Shown piece after piece: positions 53,136 to 62,600 of a DNA stretch of 64,000 bases (positions are counted from its first letter, which is position 1; the number at the start of each line of letters is the position of its first letter). The translations under genes and the position numbers were made by a program. The stretch spans positions 1,922,001-1,986,000 of the forward strand of contig NZ_JAJNDB010000001.1 in NCBI RefSeq assembly GCF_021026375.1, written 5' to 3'. The stretch is from Actinomycetospora endophytica (lineage in GTDB: Bacteria > Actinomycetota > Actinomycetes > Mycobacteriales > Pseudonocardiaceae). The notes under the pieces are model-generated. The model was given only the letters and a program-made list of their open reading frames with translations, ran no database searches and was not told the DNA's origin.

Positions 53136-54515
53136 TCAGCCCTCCTGACCGGTCGGGGCGCCAGCGGGCGGCGCCGCCTGCTGGGGTGGGTGGCCGATGG
53201 CCTGCTCGAGGGCACCTCCGCCGGCGAACAGGCCGGTGAAGTCGTAGCCGGTCTCGGCGTGCTCGGCCTCGTCGATGCCAGCCGATTCCTCTTCCTCAGA
53301 AACCCGGAAACCGATCGTCTTGTTGATCAGGAAACCGAGGATCAGCGCGATCACGAACGAGTACACCAGCACCGAACCGGCCGCGACCGCCTGGCGCCAC
53401 AGCTGGCTCGCCCCGCCGCCGTAGAACAGGCCGTCCGCGGCGCCGGTGGTGCCGGTGGACGAGGTGCCGAAGAACCCAATCAGCAGCGTGCCGATGATGC
53501 CGCCGACCAGGTGGACCCCGACGACGTCGAGCGAGTCGTCGAACCCGAACCGGAACTTCAGGCCGACCGCCATAGCGCACAGTGCCCCGGCGAACAGCCC
53601 GACGACCAGCGCGCCCATGGTGTTGACGTAGGCGCACGCTGGGGTGATGGCCACCAGCCCGGCCACCGCGCCGGAGGCGGCCCCGAACGTGGTCGGCTTG
53701 CCGTCGCGGACCTGCTCGACGATCAGCCAGGCGATGACCGCGATCGCGGTGGCGGCGGTGGTGTTGGTGAACGCCAGCCCGGCGGTGTCGGTGGCCGAGA
53801 GCGCCGAACCGGCGTTGAAGCCGTACCAGCCGAACCACAGCAGGCTGGCCCCGAGCAGGATGAACGGCACGTTGTGCGGCCGGGACGAGCTGCGCGGCCA
53901 GCCCCGCCGGCGGCCCAGCACCAGACACAGCGCCAGTGCGGCCGCGCCGGCGTTGATATGCACCGCGGTGCCGCCGGCGAAGTCCTCGGCCTTGAGGGTG
54001 TTGGCGATCCAGCCGCCCGCGGCCGGGCCGCCGGTCACCGCGTTGGCGTAACCGTCGAACGCGAACACCCAGTGCGCCACCGGGAAGTACACGATGGTCA
54101 CCCACAGCGCCACGAACACCGTCCAGCCCCAGAACCTGGCGCGGTCGGCGATCGCCCCCGAGATCAGCGCCGGGGTGATGACCGCGAACATCAGCTGGAA
54201 CATCACATAGGCGAACATCGGGATCGTGTGTCCCGGGGCCGAGGTGATGGTGTTCCCGATCACCGAGGCCATCCCGGCGTGCTCGAGATCGCCGAACAGG
54301 TTCAGGGAATTGGCGCTGGTCCCGAACGCCTCCGAGTAGCCGTAGAGCACCCACAGCACACTGACCACGGCCAGGCACATGAAGTTCATCATCAACATGT
54401 TCAGGACGCTTCGCGAGCGGACCATGCCGCCGTAGAAGAATGCCAGGCCCGGCGTCATCAACATCACCAGCGCCGCGCTGGCCAACACCCACGCGGTATC
54501 TCCCGAATTGATCAC
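53136..54515 (-). CDS. amtB: Ammonium transporter AmtB
   Basis: 459 residues. GTG is chosen because GGAGGGTGAT precedes it and the fold starts at once (MINSGDTAWVLASAALVMLM). Eleven membrane segments, the twin pore histidines in GTAVHINAGAAAL and VVGVHLVGG, and the conserved GAIADRARFWGW. A Gly/Pro-rich cytoplasmic tail follows (GYDFTGLFAGGG). Takes up ammonium/ammonia; regulated by GlnK encoded next. GlnR-like sites lie 55-106 bp upstream. Confidence 0.95.
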   Translation of the reverse strand: MINSGDTAWVLASAALVMLMTPGLAFFYGGMVRSRSVLNMLMMNFMCLAVVSVLWVLYGYSEAFGTSANSLNLFGDLEHAGMASVIGNTITSAPGHTIPMFAYVMFQLMFAVITPALISGAIADRARFWGWTVFVALWVTIVYFPVAHWVFAFDGYANAVTGGPAAGGWIANTLKAEDFAGGTAVHINAGAAALALCLVLGRRRGWPRSSSRPHNVPFILLGASLLWFGWYGFNAGSALSATDTAGLAFTNTTAATAIAVIAWLIVEQVRDGKPTTFGAASGAVAGLVAITPACAYVNTMGALVVGLFAGALCAMAVGLKFRFGFDDSLDVVGVHLVGGIIGTLLIGFFGTSSTGTTGAADGLFYGGGASQLWRQAVAAGSVLVYSFVIALILGFLINKTIGFRVSEEEESAGIDEAEHAETGYDFTGLFAGGGALEQAIGHPPQQAAPPAGAPTGQEG

Positions 54516-54569
54516 ATCACCCTCCACGGCCAGGTCGGGATCGGTGGGCGCACACGGTGAGAGCGCGAG

Positions 54570-54621
54570 GTTTCCGCCAGTGTCACGGCCCATTACCGTG
54601 CTGTTAAACGTGTTTCTTACC
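54570..54621. promoter_or_regulatory. Candidate GlnR boxes upstream of amtB
   Basis: Two sites. 54570-54586 reads, on the amtB strand, GTGAC-N7-GAAAC, close to the GTnAC-N6-GaAAC consensus. 54593-54621 has GTAAG, GTTTA and GGTAA half-sites about 11-12 bp apart in an AT-rich patch. GlnR controls amtB in all actinobacteria studied and is encoded next door. Confidence 0.55.
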
Positions 54622-54891
54622 GGTGCAGGGCACTCTGCGCGCCCGCCGCCCGGCGTGCCGAAAACCGGATGGTCCCGTCAAAAGGGGCTTTAATGGTCGT
54701 CGTTCTGGGTAAGCCTGATCGACCCCGTTGTCTGGCTTCCGCGAGTCGGTCTTGTCGGTCTAAGTCGTGACGGAGATTCAACGCCGAGATAGAAATCTGA
54801 GATCAGCGCTCCGCTGGACAATCAGTCCTCGATCTCCGGCAGATGCCTTTTTCCCGACGGCTCTTGTCGTCTGGAGACCTAGGGTGCGGAG
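54622..54891. other. Intergenic, nothing recognised
   Basis: Remainder of the amtB-glnR spacer. Some AT-rich stretches, otherwise no feature. Confidence 0.3.
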
Positions 54892-55599
54892 TTACGGATC
54901 GTCATCGGTCTGTGGCGTGAGGTCGAGCCCTCCATGTTTGGGTTGGATAAACGTGTAGCCGACGTTGCGCACGGTGCTGATCAACTGCTCGTGCTCGGAG
55001 CCGAGCTTGGCGCGCAGTCGCCGGACGTGGACGTCGACGGTGCGGGCGCCGCCGAAGAAGTCGTAGCCCCAGATCTGCTGCAGCAGCTGGGGCCGGGTGA
55101 AGACGCGGCCGGGGTGCTGGGCGAGAAAGGTCAACAGCTCGAACTCCTTGTAGGTCAGCTCGAGCGGGCGGCCGCGCAGCCGCGCGGTGTATCTCGCCTG
55201 GTCGATCACGAGGTCGCCGCGCTCCAGCGGCCCGTCGGCCCTGTTGTCATGGGGGGCGGGCGAGGGGCGAAGCAGGCGTAGCCGGGCATCGATCTCGGCT
55301 GCCCCGGCATCCTCGAGCAGCACCTCGTCGACCCGCCACTGCAGCGACACGGTCACCAGGCCGCCCTCGGTCAGGATCGCGACGAGCGGCACCCCCAGGT
55401 CCCTGGAGCCCAGCCGGTAGCAGCGGCTGCGGGCGGCGGCGAGGTCGTAGCGGGCGTCGACGAGCACCGCGTCGTGGGCGCCCGCCTGGAGTGCGGTCGC
55501 GACCTTCGGGGTCACAGTCTTGAGTCGGTGGGGGAGCAGGGCCAGAGACGGCAGCACCGACGACGGTTCCGGGTCCGCAGTCACCAACAGCAGCTCCAC
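54892..55599 (-). CDS. glnR: Nitrogen regulator GlnR (OmpR-family, orphan)
   Basis: 235 residues from GTG with GGAGGGAG upstream (MELLLVTADPEPSSVLPSLA). N-terminal receiver-like domain with DAVLVDARYDLAAARSRC, which keeps an Asp but lacks the other acidic-pocket residues, as in known GlnR, and VAILTEGGLVTVSLQWRVDE. C-terminal winged helix: LELTYKEFELLTFLAQHPGR, TVDVHVRRLRAKLG, TVRNVGYTF. Global activator of nitrogen genes. Upstream and in the same direction as amtB-glnK-glnD. Confidence 0.93.
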   Translation of the reverse strand: MELLLVTADPEPSSVLPSLALLPHRLKTVTPKVATALQAGAHDAVLVDARYDLAAARSRCYRLGSRDLGVPLVAILTEGGLVTVSLQWRVDEVLLEDAGAAEIDARLRLLRPSPAPHDNRADGPLERGDLVIDQARYTARLRGRPLELTYKEFELLTFLAQHPGRVFTRPQLLQQIWGYDFFGGARTVDVHVRRLRAKLGSEHEQLISTVRNVGYTFIQPKHGGLDLTPQTDDDP

Positions 55600-56142
55600 G
55601 CCTGGCTCCCTCCGGACCGGCGGCCAGGCCATAATAGCCGTTCAGCGAGAGAGCTATCCAACCTCGACCAGGCCTCCCGGCTGCGGCCGCCCGAGGCCGT
55701 GCCTCATCTGGCTGCCGAACTACAGAAGGCAGGAGGCCATTCCTCAAGGCCGCGTGAGCCCTCGTGCATGAGCACGGCCTGGCCGCGTTGACGTTGCGTA
55801 GGGTCGCCGGACGCGTCGGGCCGCGCGCCACCGCTGTCCTCCCACTTCGGATTCGCAATTCCCACCAGCGCGCCGGAGAGCGAGCAATAGGAAACGCGAT
55901 CCGGTGCCGGCTGCCGTGCAACGCGGGCGCTCATCTGCTGGTGTTCAGCGCACTGGCCGGCTCCCCGCCGAGTGCGGCCAGGCAGTTCGTCGCGGCGCCG
56001 TGGCCGGCCCGCACGCCACCGGGGGATGGTTGCAGCCGCCCGTGGGCCGTCGAGGCCGAACTCCGGCGCAGGTTGGCCCTTGGCCCGTTGCTGGCCGGTT
56101 CGTGATCTCCGCCGGATCCGGGGGCCCCGGCGGGGCGTCTGG
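55600..56142. other. Intergenic, nothing recognised
   Basis: 543 bp between glnR and the TetR-type gene. Contains the glnR promoter by position; no gene or repeat noticed. Confidence 0.4.
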
Positions 56143-56868
56143 TTATTGGTGCAGGCCGGTGGGTGGGTGGGGGCGGTTGAGCCAGCGGGTGATGTCCCAG
56201 CTGTGGTGCCAGGCCGGGGTGGCGATGAGCGGGAGGAATCCGGTCCAGAAATGGTTCATCTGGTCCCAGAGCTGCTGCGGCGGGGTCAGGGACTCGAGCA
56301 GGGTGGCCCGGCCGGCGAGGCTTGCCACGAGTTCGTGCGCGGCCCACCGCGGGTCGACCGTGGGGGTGAGCAGATGCTGCTGGTCGGCGAGGGTGAGCAG
56401 CCGAGCGAGGTCGGCTTCCCAGCCGGCGCTGAGCTCGGCGAGGGTGGGGGTCTCGAGGACCTGGTCGCGCAGCACCCGAGCGGCGCCGCGCACGATCGGG
56501 TCGCCGAGGCGGGCCACGACGACGTCGGTGACCGCGATCAGGGCGTGCAGCGGGTCCGGCGCGTTGCGTTCCGCGGCGGGTACGACGTGCTCCCAGGTGG
56601 TGATCATGGCCTCGACCAGCGCGGCGGCCACGTCGTGTTTGGAGGGGAAGTGGAAATACAGCGCGCCTTTGCTGCCCGGCGCCTGGCTGAGCAGGTCGTT
56701 AAGGCTGGTGCCGTGATACCCCTGCGCGGCAAATTGCTCGCCAGCAGCGACCAGCATGGCGTGGCGGGTGGCCGCGGCGCGCTGCTGTTGCCGGTTCGGG
56801 CGACCACGCCCGGGCGGGGGACCGCTCCGGGGGCCGGGTGGGGCGTGGGCGGGGCGCGGGCTGGTCAT
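56143..56868 (-). CDS. TetR-family regulator, gamma-butyrolactone-receptor-like
   Basis: 241 residues; the ATG is used because the upstream 125 codons are not protein-like. HTH: AMLVAAGEQFAAQGYHGTSL, then SKGALYFHFPSKHDVAAALV, where KGALYFHF is characteristic of ArpA/ScbR receptors. The ligand domain keeps GAARVLRDQ, and WAAHELVASLAGRATLLESL. ArpA/ScbR proteins bind autoregulator lactones and control antibiotic or morphology genes. No lactone synthase (AfsA) gene is in the window. Stand-alone. Confidence 0.8.
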   Translation of the reverse strand: MTSPRPAHAPPGPRSGPPPGRGRPNRQQQRAAATRHAMLVAAGEQFAAQGYHGTSLNDLLSQAPGSKGALYFHFPSKHDVAAALVEAMITTWEHVVPAAERNAPDPLHALIAVTDVVVARLGDPIVRGAARVLRDQVLETPTLAELSAGWEADLARLLTLADQQHLLTPTVDPRWAAHELVASLAGRATLLESLTPPQQLWDQMNHFWTGFLPLIATPAWHHSWDITRWLNRPHPPTGLHQ

Positions 56869-57442
56869 CGGTGGGGTGCTTTCCCTAGGCCGAGCGTTGA
56901 GATCTGGGCGGTCGAGGGGTGCCTGGCCCCGGGCCAGGCACCAGGCGCCGGGGCGGTGGCTTCCGACCGCGCCGGGCCGGGGTCGAGCGCGGCACGGCGG
57001 ACACGCTGAGCCGGGCGCGGGGCTTGGAGCCGGAGTATCTGCGATGGAAGCGTCACCAACCCGCGCGGCCCCGGCGCCGGGTCCCCGCGCCCGGCCCGAC
57101 AGCGCCGCGGCCGAGCATGGCCACCGCAGCACCGGCGACAGGGAGACCGGGGCCGCGATGCGTCGGCAGGCAGGGTTCGCCTCCCGACCAGACACCGGCT
57201 CCTCGTCGAGCATCAGCGTGGTATCGCTACGCCGCGGGGTCAATCACTTCGGCGAGGGGACAGCCGGATCGGGACGCGGCACCGGATCAGGCCGAGGGAC
57301 GGGCCGTCCAAGCGGCCTGGGCGGGCCGGAGTCGGCTTTCAGTCGGTCCGACTCGGTTGCCGCGGGTTCCAGTCCGTCGGAGCCCTGACTCCGACGGCCG
57401 GTGCGGCGCCGGTCGGCCGGATCGGGGCGGGCCCCGGTGCGC
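56869..57442. other. Intergenic; start of duplication copy 2
   Basis: No gene seen. From 57242 it matches the spacer at 47936 (shared CACTTCGG...GGACAGCCGGATCG), with about 140 bp of extra DNA. Confidence 0.45.
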
Positions 57443-57562
57443 TCAGCCCGAGACGGTAAGGTCATGTACTAGCCAGACGATCGCCGCCCACGTGGCAACC
57501 GCCGCGATGATCAGCAGCACGGTCGCGATCTCCCACCTGCCGCAGCACCACCCGCGGGGCAT
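57443..57562 (-). CDS. Small single-pass membrane protein, copy 2
   Basis: 39 residues from ATG: MPRGWCCGR then the helix WEIATVLLIIAAVATWAAIV and WLVHDLTVSG. The N terminus differs from copy 1 because of an indel, the helix and the ending are conserved. Function unknown. Confidence 0.5.
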   Translation of the reverse strand: MPRGWCCGRWEIATVLLIIAAVATWAAIVWLVHDLTVSG

Positions 57563-57999
57563 CCCGGCTGCGCCGCGCGCTCGGCGATCCGGTCACAGCA
57601 TGGCAGTGTCGGCCAACCGGGCCCCGAGATCCAGGGCTGCCCGGCCGATCCACGCCGGGGCCGCGAAACCCGGTCACTGCCCGCTCGCCCATCCTCATGG
57701 CCGCGCCCCGTTCGGTGAATCTGTCCGGGCGTGGTGGTCGGTCGGGTCCGCGGTGCGGTCCCGGGGGGCCGCGGCCACCGACGTCGACATGGTTTCTGTT
57801 TTCTCGGCCGGGATCCTGCCCCGCCGAATCGCCGGTAGCCGAGCCCGTCGGGGCCGATCGGGCGGGTGGCGCTTGGCTCGGCTCGCAGCACGCCGCGAGA
57901 CCCGCGGTCCTGTGCACCCACTGGGTTCCTGCGGCAGGATCTTGAGGGGACACTCCGGTGCCGGGGAGCGCTCAGGCGCCGAGGTGGGGAGGGGGACTG
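57563..57999. other. Spacer within duplication copy 2
   Basis: Counterpart of 48130-48432; contains the promoter and GGGGAGGGGGA ribosome site of the 127-aa gene. No other gene seen. Confidence 0.4.
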
Positions 58000-58383
58000 A
58001 TGCCCGAGGAGATCGATCCGCTCGCGGCGGCCGCGTATGCCGATCAGGACGCCACCGAGGTTGCGGTCAGCCGGGTGGCGAGCATTCTCACGGTGCGCGA
58101 CGGGATCGCCGCCGAGCGGCGGGGACGGGTGGACGCGCTGGAGTCCTGGGGATCGACCGGGCCGTGGCCGATCGCCCGCAAGATCGTCGCCAGCCTGCGC
58201 AGTGCCGGCTGGCAGCCGCCGGCCCCCGAGCGGGTCCAGGCGGTCGCCGAGCGCGCGGCCGGGGACCGTGCCCGGTACAAGGCATGGTTCGACAGCCTGA
58301 CCGCCGACGACCGGGCCCGCGTCGTCGAGCACTACAGCGAGCACGGCGACTACCCCGCCGACCTTCAACCCCCGGAGCCCTAA
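58000..58383 (+). CDS. Conserved 127-aa hypothetical protein, copy 2
   Basis: Same length and sequence as the protein at 48433 apart from scattered conservative changes (AYADQDATE for AYADEDTTE, AERAAGDRARYKAW for AQRAAADRTRYKAW). ATG after a very strong purine-rich site. Helical, soluble, family unknown. Confidence 0.75.
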   Translation: MPEEIDPLAAAAYADQDATEVAVSRVASILTVRDGIAAERRGRVDALESWGSTGPWPIARKIVASLRSAGWQPPAPERVQAVAERAAGDRARYKAWFDSLTADDRARVVEHYSEHGDYPADLQPPEP

Positions 58384-58954
58384 CCGCCGGGCCGGGTTCT
58401 CCCGAAGCGGGGCACCGCCCCGGAAACGTCCTGTCTGATTTGGTGTCTCGGCGACAGCTACGGACCTCGCCCGGGCCCGGTCGCACTACGTCGCTCGGTT
58501 CTCGCCTCCGCCGTCTCGACCAGGGTTGTCGCCGGTCAGTGAACGGTGACCGTGCGCGGCTTCCTGGAGATCCGGGGGCGTTACACACTTGATCATCGGA
58601 CGGTGCGGCGCGGGAGAGCTGTGGTGCCGCGCCACGCCGACGGTTGGGCCGCGGCTCGGTGGCGCACGCTCGGCGGGCGAACAACGTCGCGAAGTCCGGC
58701 GACTGGTCGGCGTGCTGGGCCGTCAGTGGTGACGCCGACGGCGCCTACACACCTACGCGGCCCGGGCATGCCGCTAGAGCGCCGCCGCCTCGTGACCCAG
58801 CCGGGAAGACGGGCGACGCGGGGCCCGGCGCTCGATCCGCTGGGGTCCGTTCACCTCGCAGACGCCGGGCCGCCGCGTCCCCTCGAGAGTCCTCCGGCCT
58901 CGCTCAACGGTCAACTCGTGCGTCGCCGGGACAGCGCAGCCGGACTGATCTGGC
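58384..58954. other. Spacer with inserted DNA
   Basis: Its first 120 bp match the corresponding spacer of copy 1 (after 48817), then unrelated sequence follows. No gene recognised. Confidence 0.4.
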
Positions 58955-59068
58955 TCAGCGGTGGCTGGAGGCCTGGTCGCCGTCGTGGCTGGGGTTGGCC
59001 ATGGCCAGCCCGGTGGTGGAGAGCAGTCCGGTGGAGATCATCGCGGTCGCGAGGACAGCCTTGCGCAT
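58955..59068 (-). CDS. Possible small secreted peptide
   Basis: 37 residues: a signal-peptide-like sequence (AVLATAMISTGLLSTTGLAM) followed by ANPSHDGDQASSHR. Resembles the start of a chaplin-like or other small exported protein with nothing after it. Present only in copy 2 of the duplication. Weak ribosome site. Confidence 0.4.
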   Translation of the reverse strand: MRKAVLATAMISTGLLSTTGLAMANPSHDGDQASSHR

Positions 59069-59286
59069 GGTCGCCACGAGCGGCCGGTCCTTCCGTGTGC
59101 GGGAGCCCGGCCACCGGTGAGCACACCGCGCGAGCGTCCGATTACGTGTCGCCAACCCGGCACCGCAGACCCCGGTGACGGGGTGGGCCGCCGGTTCAGC
59201 GCAACGGGTGGCCCTCAGCTCGGTCCGCCGCCCCCGGATCCGATCCGGGGTCGTTCGATCGTGTGGCGGGGTGAACCGCCGCTCTC

Positions 59287-59601
59287 TTGGCGGGCTGGTC
59301 GGGGTTGGATGGGCTGGCGGTGTGTGGCGACGATTCCGGGGGCCGCTCGAAGTCGCGGGCCGGTGCCGGCCAGGCGAGCCAGGTGGTGGGGATGTTCTCG
59401 CCGCGTGAGGTGCAGATTCTGGCGCGGGTCGCTGACGGGCTGAGCAACCGGGAGATCGGGGAGGCGCTGGGGCTCTCGCCGTGGACGGTGAAGTCGCACC
59501 TGGTCCGCATCGGGCACAAGTTCCGCATTGTTCACGAGGTCCGGTGCGGCGATCGGGCGCACCTGGTGGCGCTGGCGTTGCGCGCCGGTGTCATCAGCTA
59601 A
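59287..59601 (+). pseudogene. LuxR-type HTH regulator, copy 2, N terminus interrupted
   Basis: The HTH part is as intact as in copy 1 (FSPREVQILARVADGLSNRE, IGEALGLSPWTVKSHLVRIG). Upstream, where copy 1 reads DPGSFDRVPVRLSALVARR, this copy reads DPGSFDRVAG and then a TGA. A TTG restart would give a 104-residue protein with the complete HTH, so function may persist. Confidence 0.65.
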
Positions 59602-59793
59602 CGCCGGGCCCGGCCGCACCGTCCGGGAGGCCGCCGAGCGGGGCCTGCGCGTTCCGCTGGGTGCTCTCCGGGCGGCCCAGTTGCGGCGTGCTCGTGAGCC
59701 AGGCCGCCGGCGATGGCCGCGAGGTTCGGCGGGGCCGTCCGAGCCGCTGCCGCGCCGAGCGCCGTCGCGCGCCCGGGTTGGGCGGCCGCGCGA

Positions 59794-60021
59794 TCAGGAC
59801 CGTCGCCGCAGCCGCGGCATGGCCCGGTCGCTGGGGTTGCGGCGGGCCCGCAGCACGATCTCGACCTCGGGATGGGCATGGTCGGCCAGGGTCCAGCGGC
59901 GTCCCACCACGACGTAGGTCCCAAGGCGGTGCTCAATGGTGTCGCCGGGCGCGGGCGGCACCGGAAGATCAGCCGGCGGTGGCGCCTGCAGCCGGTCGAG
60001 AACGGTGAAGCGGATCCGCAT
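59794..60021 (-). CDS. Small hypothetical protein
   Basis: 75 residues from ATG. MRIRFTVLDRLQAPPPADLP, a strand-turn-strand core (IEHRLGTYVVVGRRWTLADH), EVEIVLRARRNP and a basic tail. Looks like a genuine small beta protein; family unknown, ribosome site weak. Confidence 0.5.
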   Translation of the reverse strand: MRIRFTVLDRLQAPPPADLPVPPAPGDTIEHRLGTYVVVGRRWTLADHAHPEVEIVLRARRNPSDRAMPRLRRRS

Positions 60022-60885
60022 GACCGCTCATCGTGGCCCAACGCGCTGCGCCTGCCCGGCGCGGAGGGGGTCAACACCGGTGGCAGTCACCCAGGCAACC
60101 CGGCACCCGATGCGGGCCGCCGGACGCGGGCGATCGCGCCTGCCTCGCGGGCCGGGTCCCGACGGTCGTGCGGGTCAGCCCACGAGGACGAGCTCCCGGG
60201 GGTGTTTCTGACTTACTTGGTTGGCGCCCCGGCCGTGGGGTCTGCATCCGATGGCGTGCCGAGGGTGACGGTCGGCTGGCGTCAGCGTAACCAGCCCGGG
60301 GCCAGCCTGTTGATCTCGCGGCGGCGGCCACCGGATGTTCCCATCCTCGCGAGTTATCCGAGCAACGAACCGAGGAACCCCTTGATGACGCTGGGTCGAG
60401 CCGTCGCATCGGTGGAGGCCCGGGGGTCGCCTCTATCCATGTCGTGCTCGAAGGGACCGCCGAGACCGCCCCTTCATACACCCCCCGCCGGGGGGTCAAA
60501 CTTCGTCGGCCCCTTTGACGACTCCGCCATCCTGACCTGAGCGTGGTCGTTTAGATCCCGATCAGACCGCTGGCTGCGCCAGGAACGGGAAAGTCATCGG
60601 CATGACGGCGGCACGGCCCCGTGCGCGGAGTTGATCACCGGACCCGGCCCCTGGGTGTCGCGACCGGCGCGGGAGTGATGTCGGCCACCTTCCGCCTGGC
60701 CGATCAGAACTCGCCGGAACCGCGGGATATCTGCCCTACTTGGGTGTTGTGAGTGATCACACCGCAGCGCGCGGCGGGCGTGAACGCCGGCGGCGGGGGT
60801 CTGCTGATATCAAATGATGCGGGTTGATCGAGGTCCAGCGTCGGGCGGATCGACCGAGGTGGACCCGATCCGAGGAGTCGAACTC
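60022..60885. other. Gene-free interval with short GC hairpin
   Basis: 864 bp with no convincing gene. ACCCCCC-GCC-GGGGGGT at 60480-60496 is a perfect 7-bp stem with a 3-nt loop. Near the right end lies the leader of the phasin-like gene. Confidence 0.4.
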
Positions 60886-61254
60886 ATGTCCGAACCCACG
60901 ACCCTGGCCTCTGCCGAGGGCCCCACGCCGGTGGAGCAACTCTCCGCGATCACCCGGCGCGGAAACGCGACCTGGAACCAGGCCCGGGAGCAGTGGACCG
61001 GGCAGGTCAAGGAGCTCGGCGCCGAAGCCCGTACCCGGGCCGGCTATGCGCGGGAGAACCCCGAGCAGGTCCTCGACGCGGTGTTCGACCTGGTGATCAG
61101 GCTGATCGACCAGCAGCGCGAGTTCACCCGCGGCCTGCTGCGCGCGACCGCTCAGATCCGTCGCTCCGCGGCGGCAGGAATCCAGGACTCGGCCAAGGCG
61201 GTCGACCTCGAGGCCCACCACGCCACCAGCTCGGCGCGGCGCCGGGCGAGCTGA
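60886..61254 (+). CDS. Phasin-like helical protein
   Basis: 122 residues from ATG after CGAGGAGTCG. Long amphipathic helices (WNQAREQWTGQVKELGAEAR, VFDLVIRLIDQQREFTRGLL, RATAQIRRSAAAGIQDSAKA) without cysteine, similar in style to phasins that coat storage granules. The family call is by composition only. No polymer-synthesis genes are nearby. Confidence 0.5.
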   Translation: MSEPTTLASAEGPTPVEQLSAITRRGNATWNQAREQWTGQVKELGAEARTRAGYARENPEQVLDAVFDLVIRLIDQQREFTRGLLRATAQIRRSAAAGIQDSAKAVDLEAHHATSSARRRAS

Positions 61255-61497
61255 TCTCCGGGCCGCGCCAGCCGGGAGGGAGCAGAGATTCCCAACCCGC
61301 GGCGACGTCAAGGGGAAGCGGCAGCGCCAAGAGCCCACGCTCGGGGACAACGCCAACCTCGCCGCCGAACGCAACGACCACGACTGAAACGCTGCGGCGC
61401 GGGTCGACCGCGAGGGCGACGATCACGGTCAGCGGGCGCGGGCCGGGTGAGCCCGAAGGGTGGGGCCTAGACCGGCCACGAGCGGACACCGGGGGTC

Positions 61498-62193
61498 ATG
61501 AACGGGCACAAGCAGCCGGTCACTACGCCGGCCCGGTGCACGCCGGGCCGGTGGTGGTTCGCGGGATTGCGCCGGGTCGGGAGAATGCTGAACGGGCGGC
61601 GGGTCACGCTGCGCGGCCTGGCGTTCACCGTCGACTCGCTGCACGGGCGACCTGAGCGCTCCGGGTGGTCGTTGCGGCGGGTCCGGGCGGTCCGGGTGGT
61701 GCTGCATGACCTCACCGGCCCCGACCTCGCCGCGCGCGAGCTGATCGTGGAGTGCGACACCCTCGCGGTCTCCTCCACCGTGACCGCCACCGGGATCACG
61801 ATCACCGTGACGCTGTCCCCGGAGGCGCTCGAGACGCACGGTGACCGGCACCGGCCGAGCCCCGAGGTCAGCGTCGTCGACGGCGAGTTCCGCGTCCGGC
61901 GGCGGCCGGGCCTGGAGGTGGTGCTGCGTCCCGAGGTCGCCGCAGACTATTTGCGGTTCGTCCCGGTCGCGCTGATCACCCCGGTCGGGCGGTGGAGCGC
62001 GCTGTCGTGGCTGCCGGCCGGGACCGCGCCGCCGCCTGAGCTACCGGGCGGACTGCGCCTGACCGAGATCACGACCACCTACGACGCGGTGCGCGTCCGC
62101 GCCACCCTCGAGCGGTGGAGCGCCCCGCTGCACCACCGGCCCCGGCTCCGCGAGCTGTTTGCTATCGCCTCCGACCAAGAGCCGGGCTCGTGA
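61498..62193 (+). CDS. DUF2993/LmeA-like lipid-binding protein
   Basis: 231 residues. Pattern of DUF2993: VTLRGLAFTVDSLHGRP, DLAARELIVECDTLAVSST, ITITVTLSPEALETHG, VVDGEFRVRRRPGLEVVLRP. Unlike secreted LmeA it has no signal peptide (MNGHKQPVTTPARCTPG). Might act at the inner face of the membrane. Single gene. Confidence 0.55.
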   Translation: MNGHKQPVTTPARCTPGRWWFAGLRRVGRMLNGRRVTLRGLAFTVDSLHGRPERSGWSLRRVRAVRVVLHDLTGPDLAARELIVECDTLAVSSTVTATGITITVTLSPEALETHGDRHRPSPEVSVVDGEFRVRRRPGLEVVLRPEVAADYLRFVPVALITPVGRWSALSWLPAGTAPPPELPGGLRLTEITTTYDAVRVRATLERWSAPLHHRPRLRELFAIASDQEPGS

Positions 62194-62600
62194 CCCCTGC
62201 CGGGTCGCGGTGCGGTCCGTCGGCGTAGGCGGGGTGTAGGTCGCCCTCGACGGCGGCTTCCCCAGGGCAGGCGCCGGGTCGGGTCCGCCGCCTCACGTTC
62301 CGCGGGCCGCAGGACAACCTCGGACGGTCCCTCCCGCCGAGTTGGCTCCGGGTTTGCGTATCGATGCCAGCCCGCGCGGTGAACCGACCCCTCCACGCGT
62401 CTCGATCAGGCGTGTCCCGGACACCTCACACCTGCAAGAGACTCGGAAGTCCGGTGTGCGCCGACCCGGAACCGCTTGTCCGCCGATCCGGAGTCTGTTG
62501 TCAACGGCAACCGGGTCCTCCCCAACGGCGGTCACGAACTCTCCCCACTGGCGGACAGCGGAGCTCCCCGCGGACGGCCAGGGCTTCTCCCCGGCCCGGG
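62194..62600. other. Intergenic, nothing recognised
   Basis: 407 bp between the DUF2993-like gene and the IstB gene end. May include the IS21-type element's terminal sequence, but I could not identify an end repeat. Confidence 0.4.

Larger units (their letters stand above)
57242..59614. repeat. Segmental duplication, copy 2
   Basis: Direct copy of 47936-49461 with insertions near 57280-57420 and between the 127-aa gene and the LuxR-type gene (about 700 bp extra, carrying a small secreted-peptide ORF). Confidence 0.85.
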
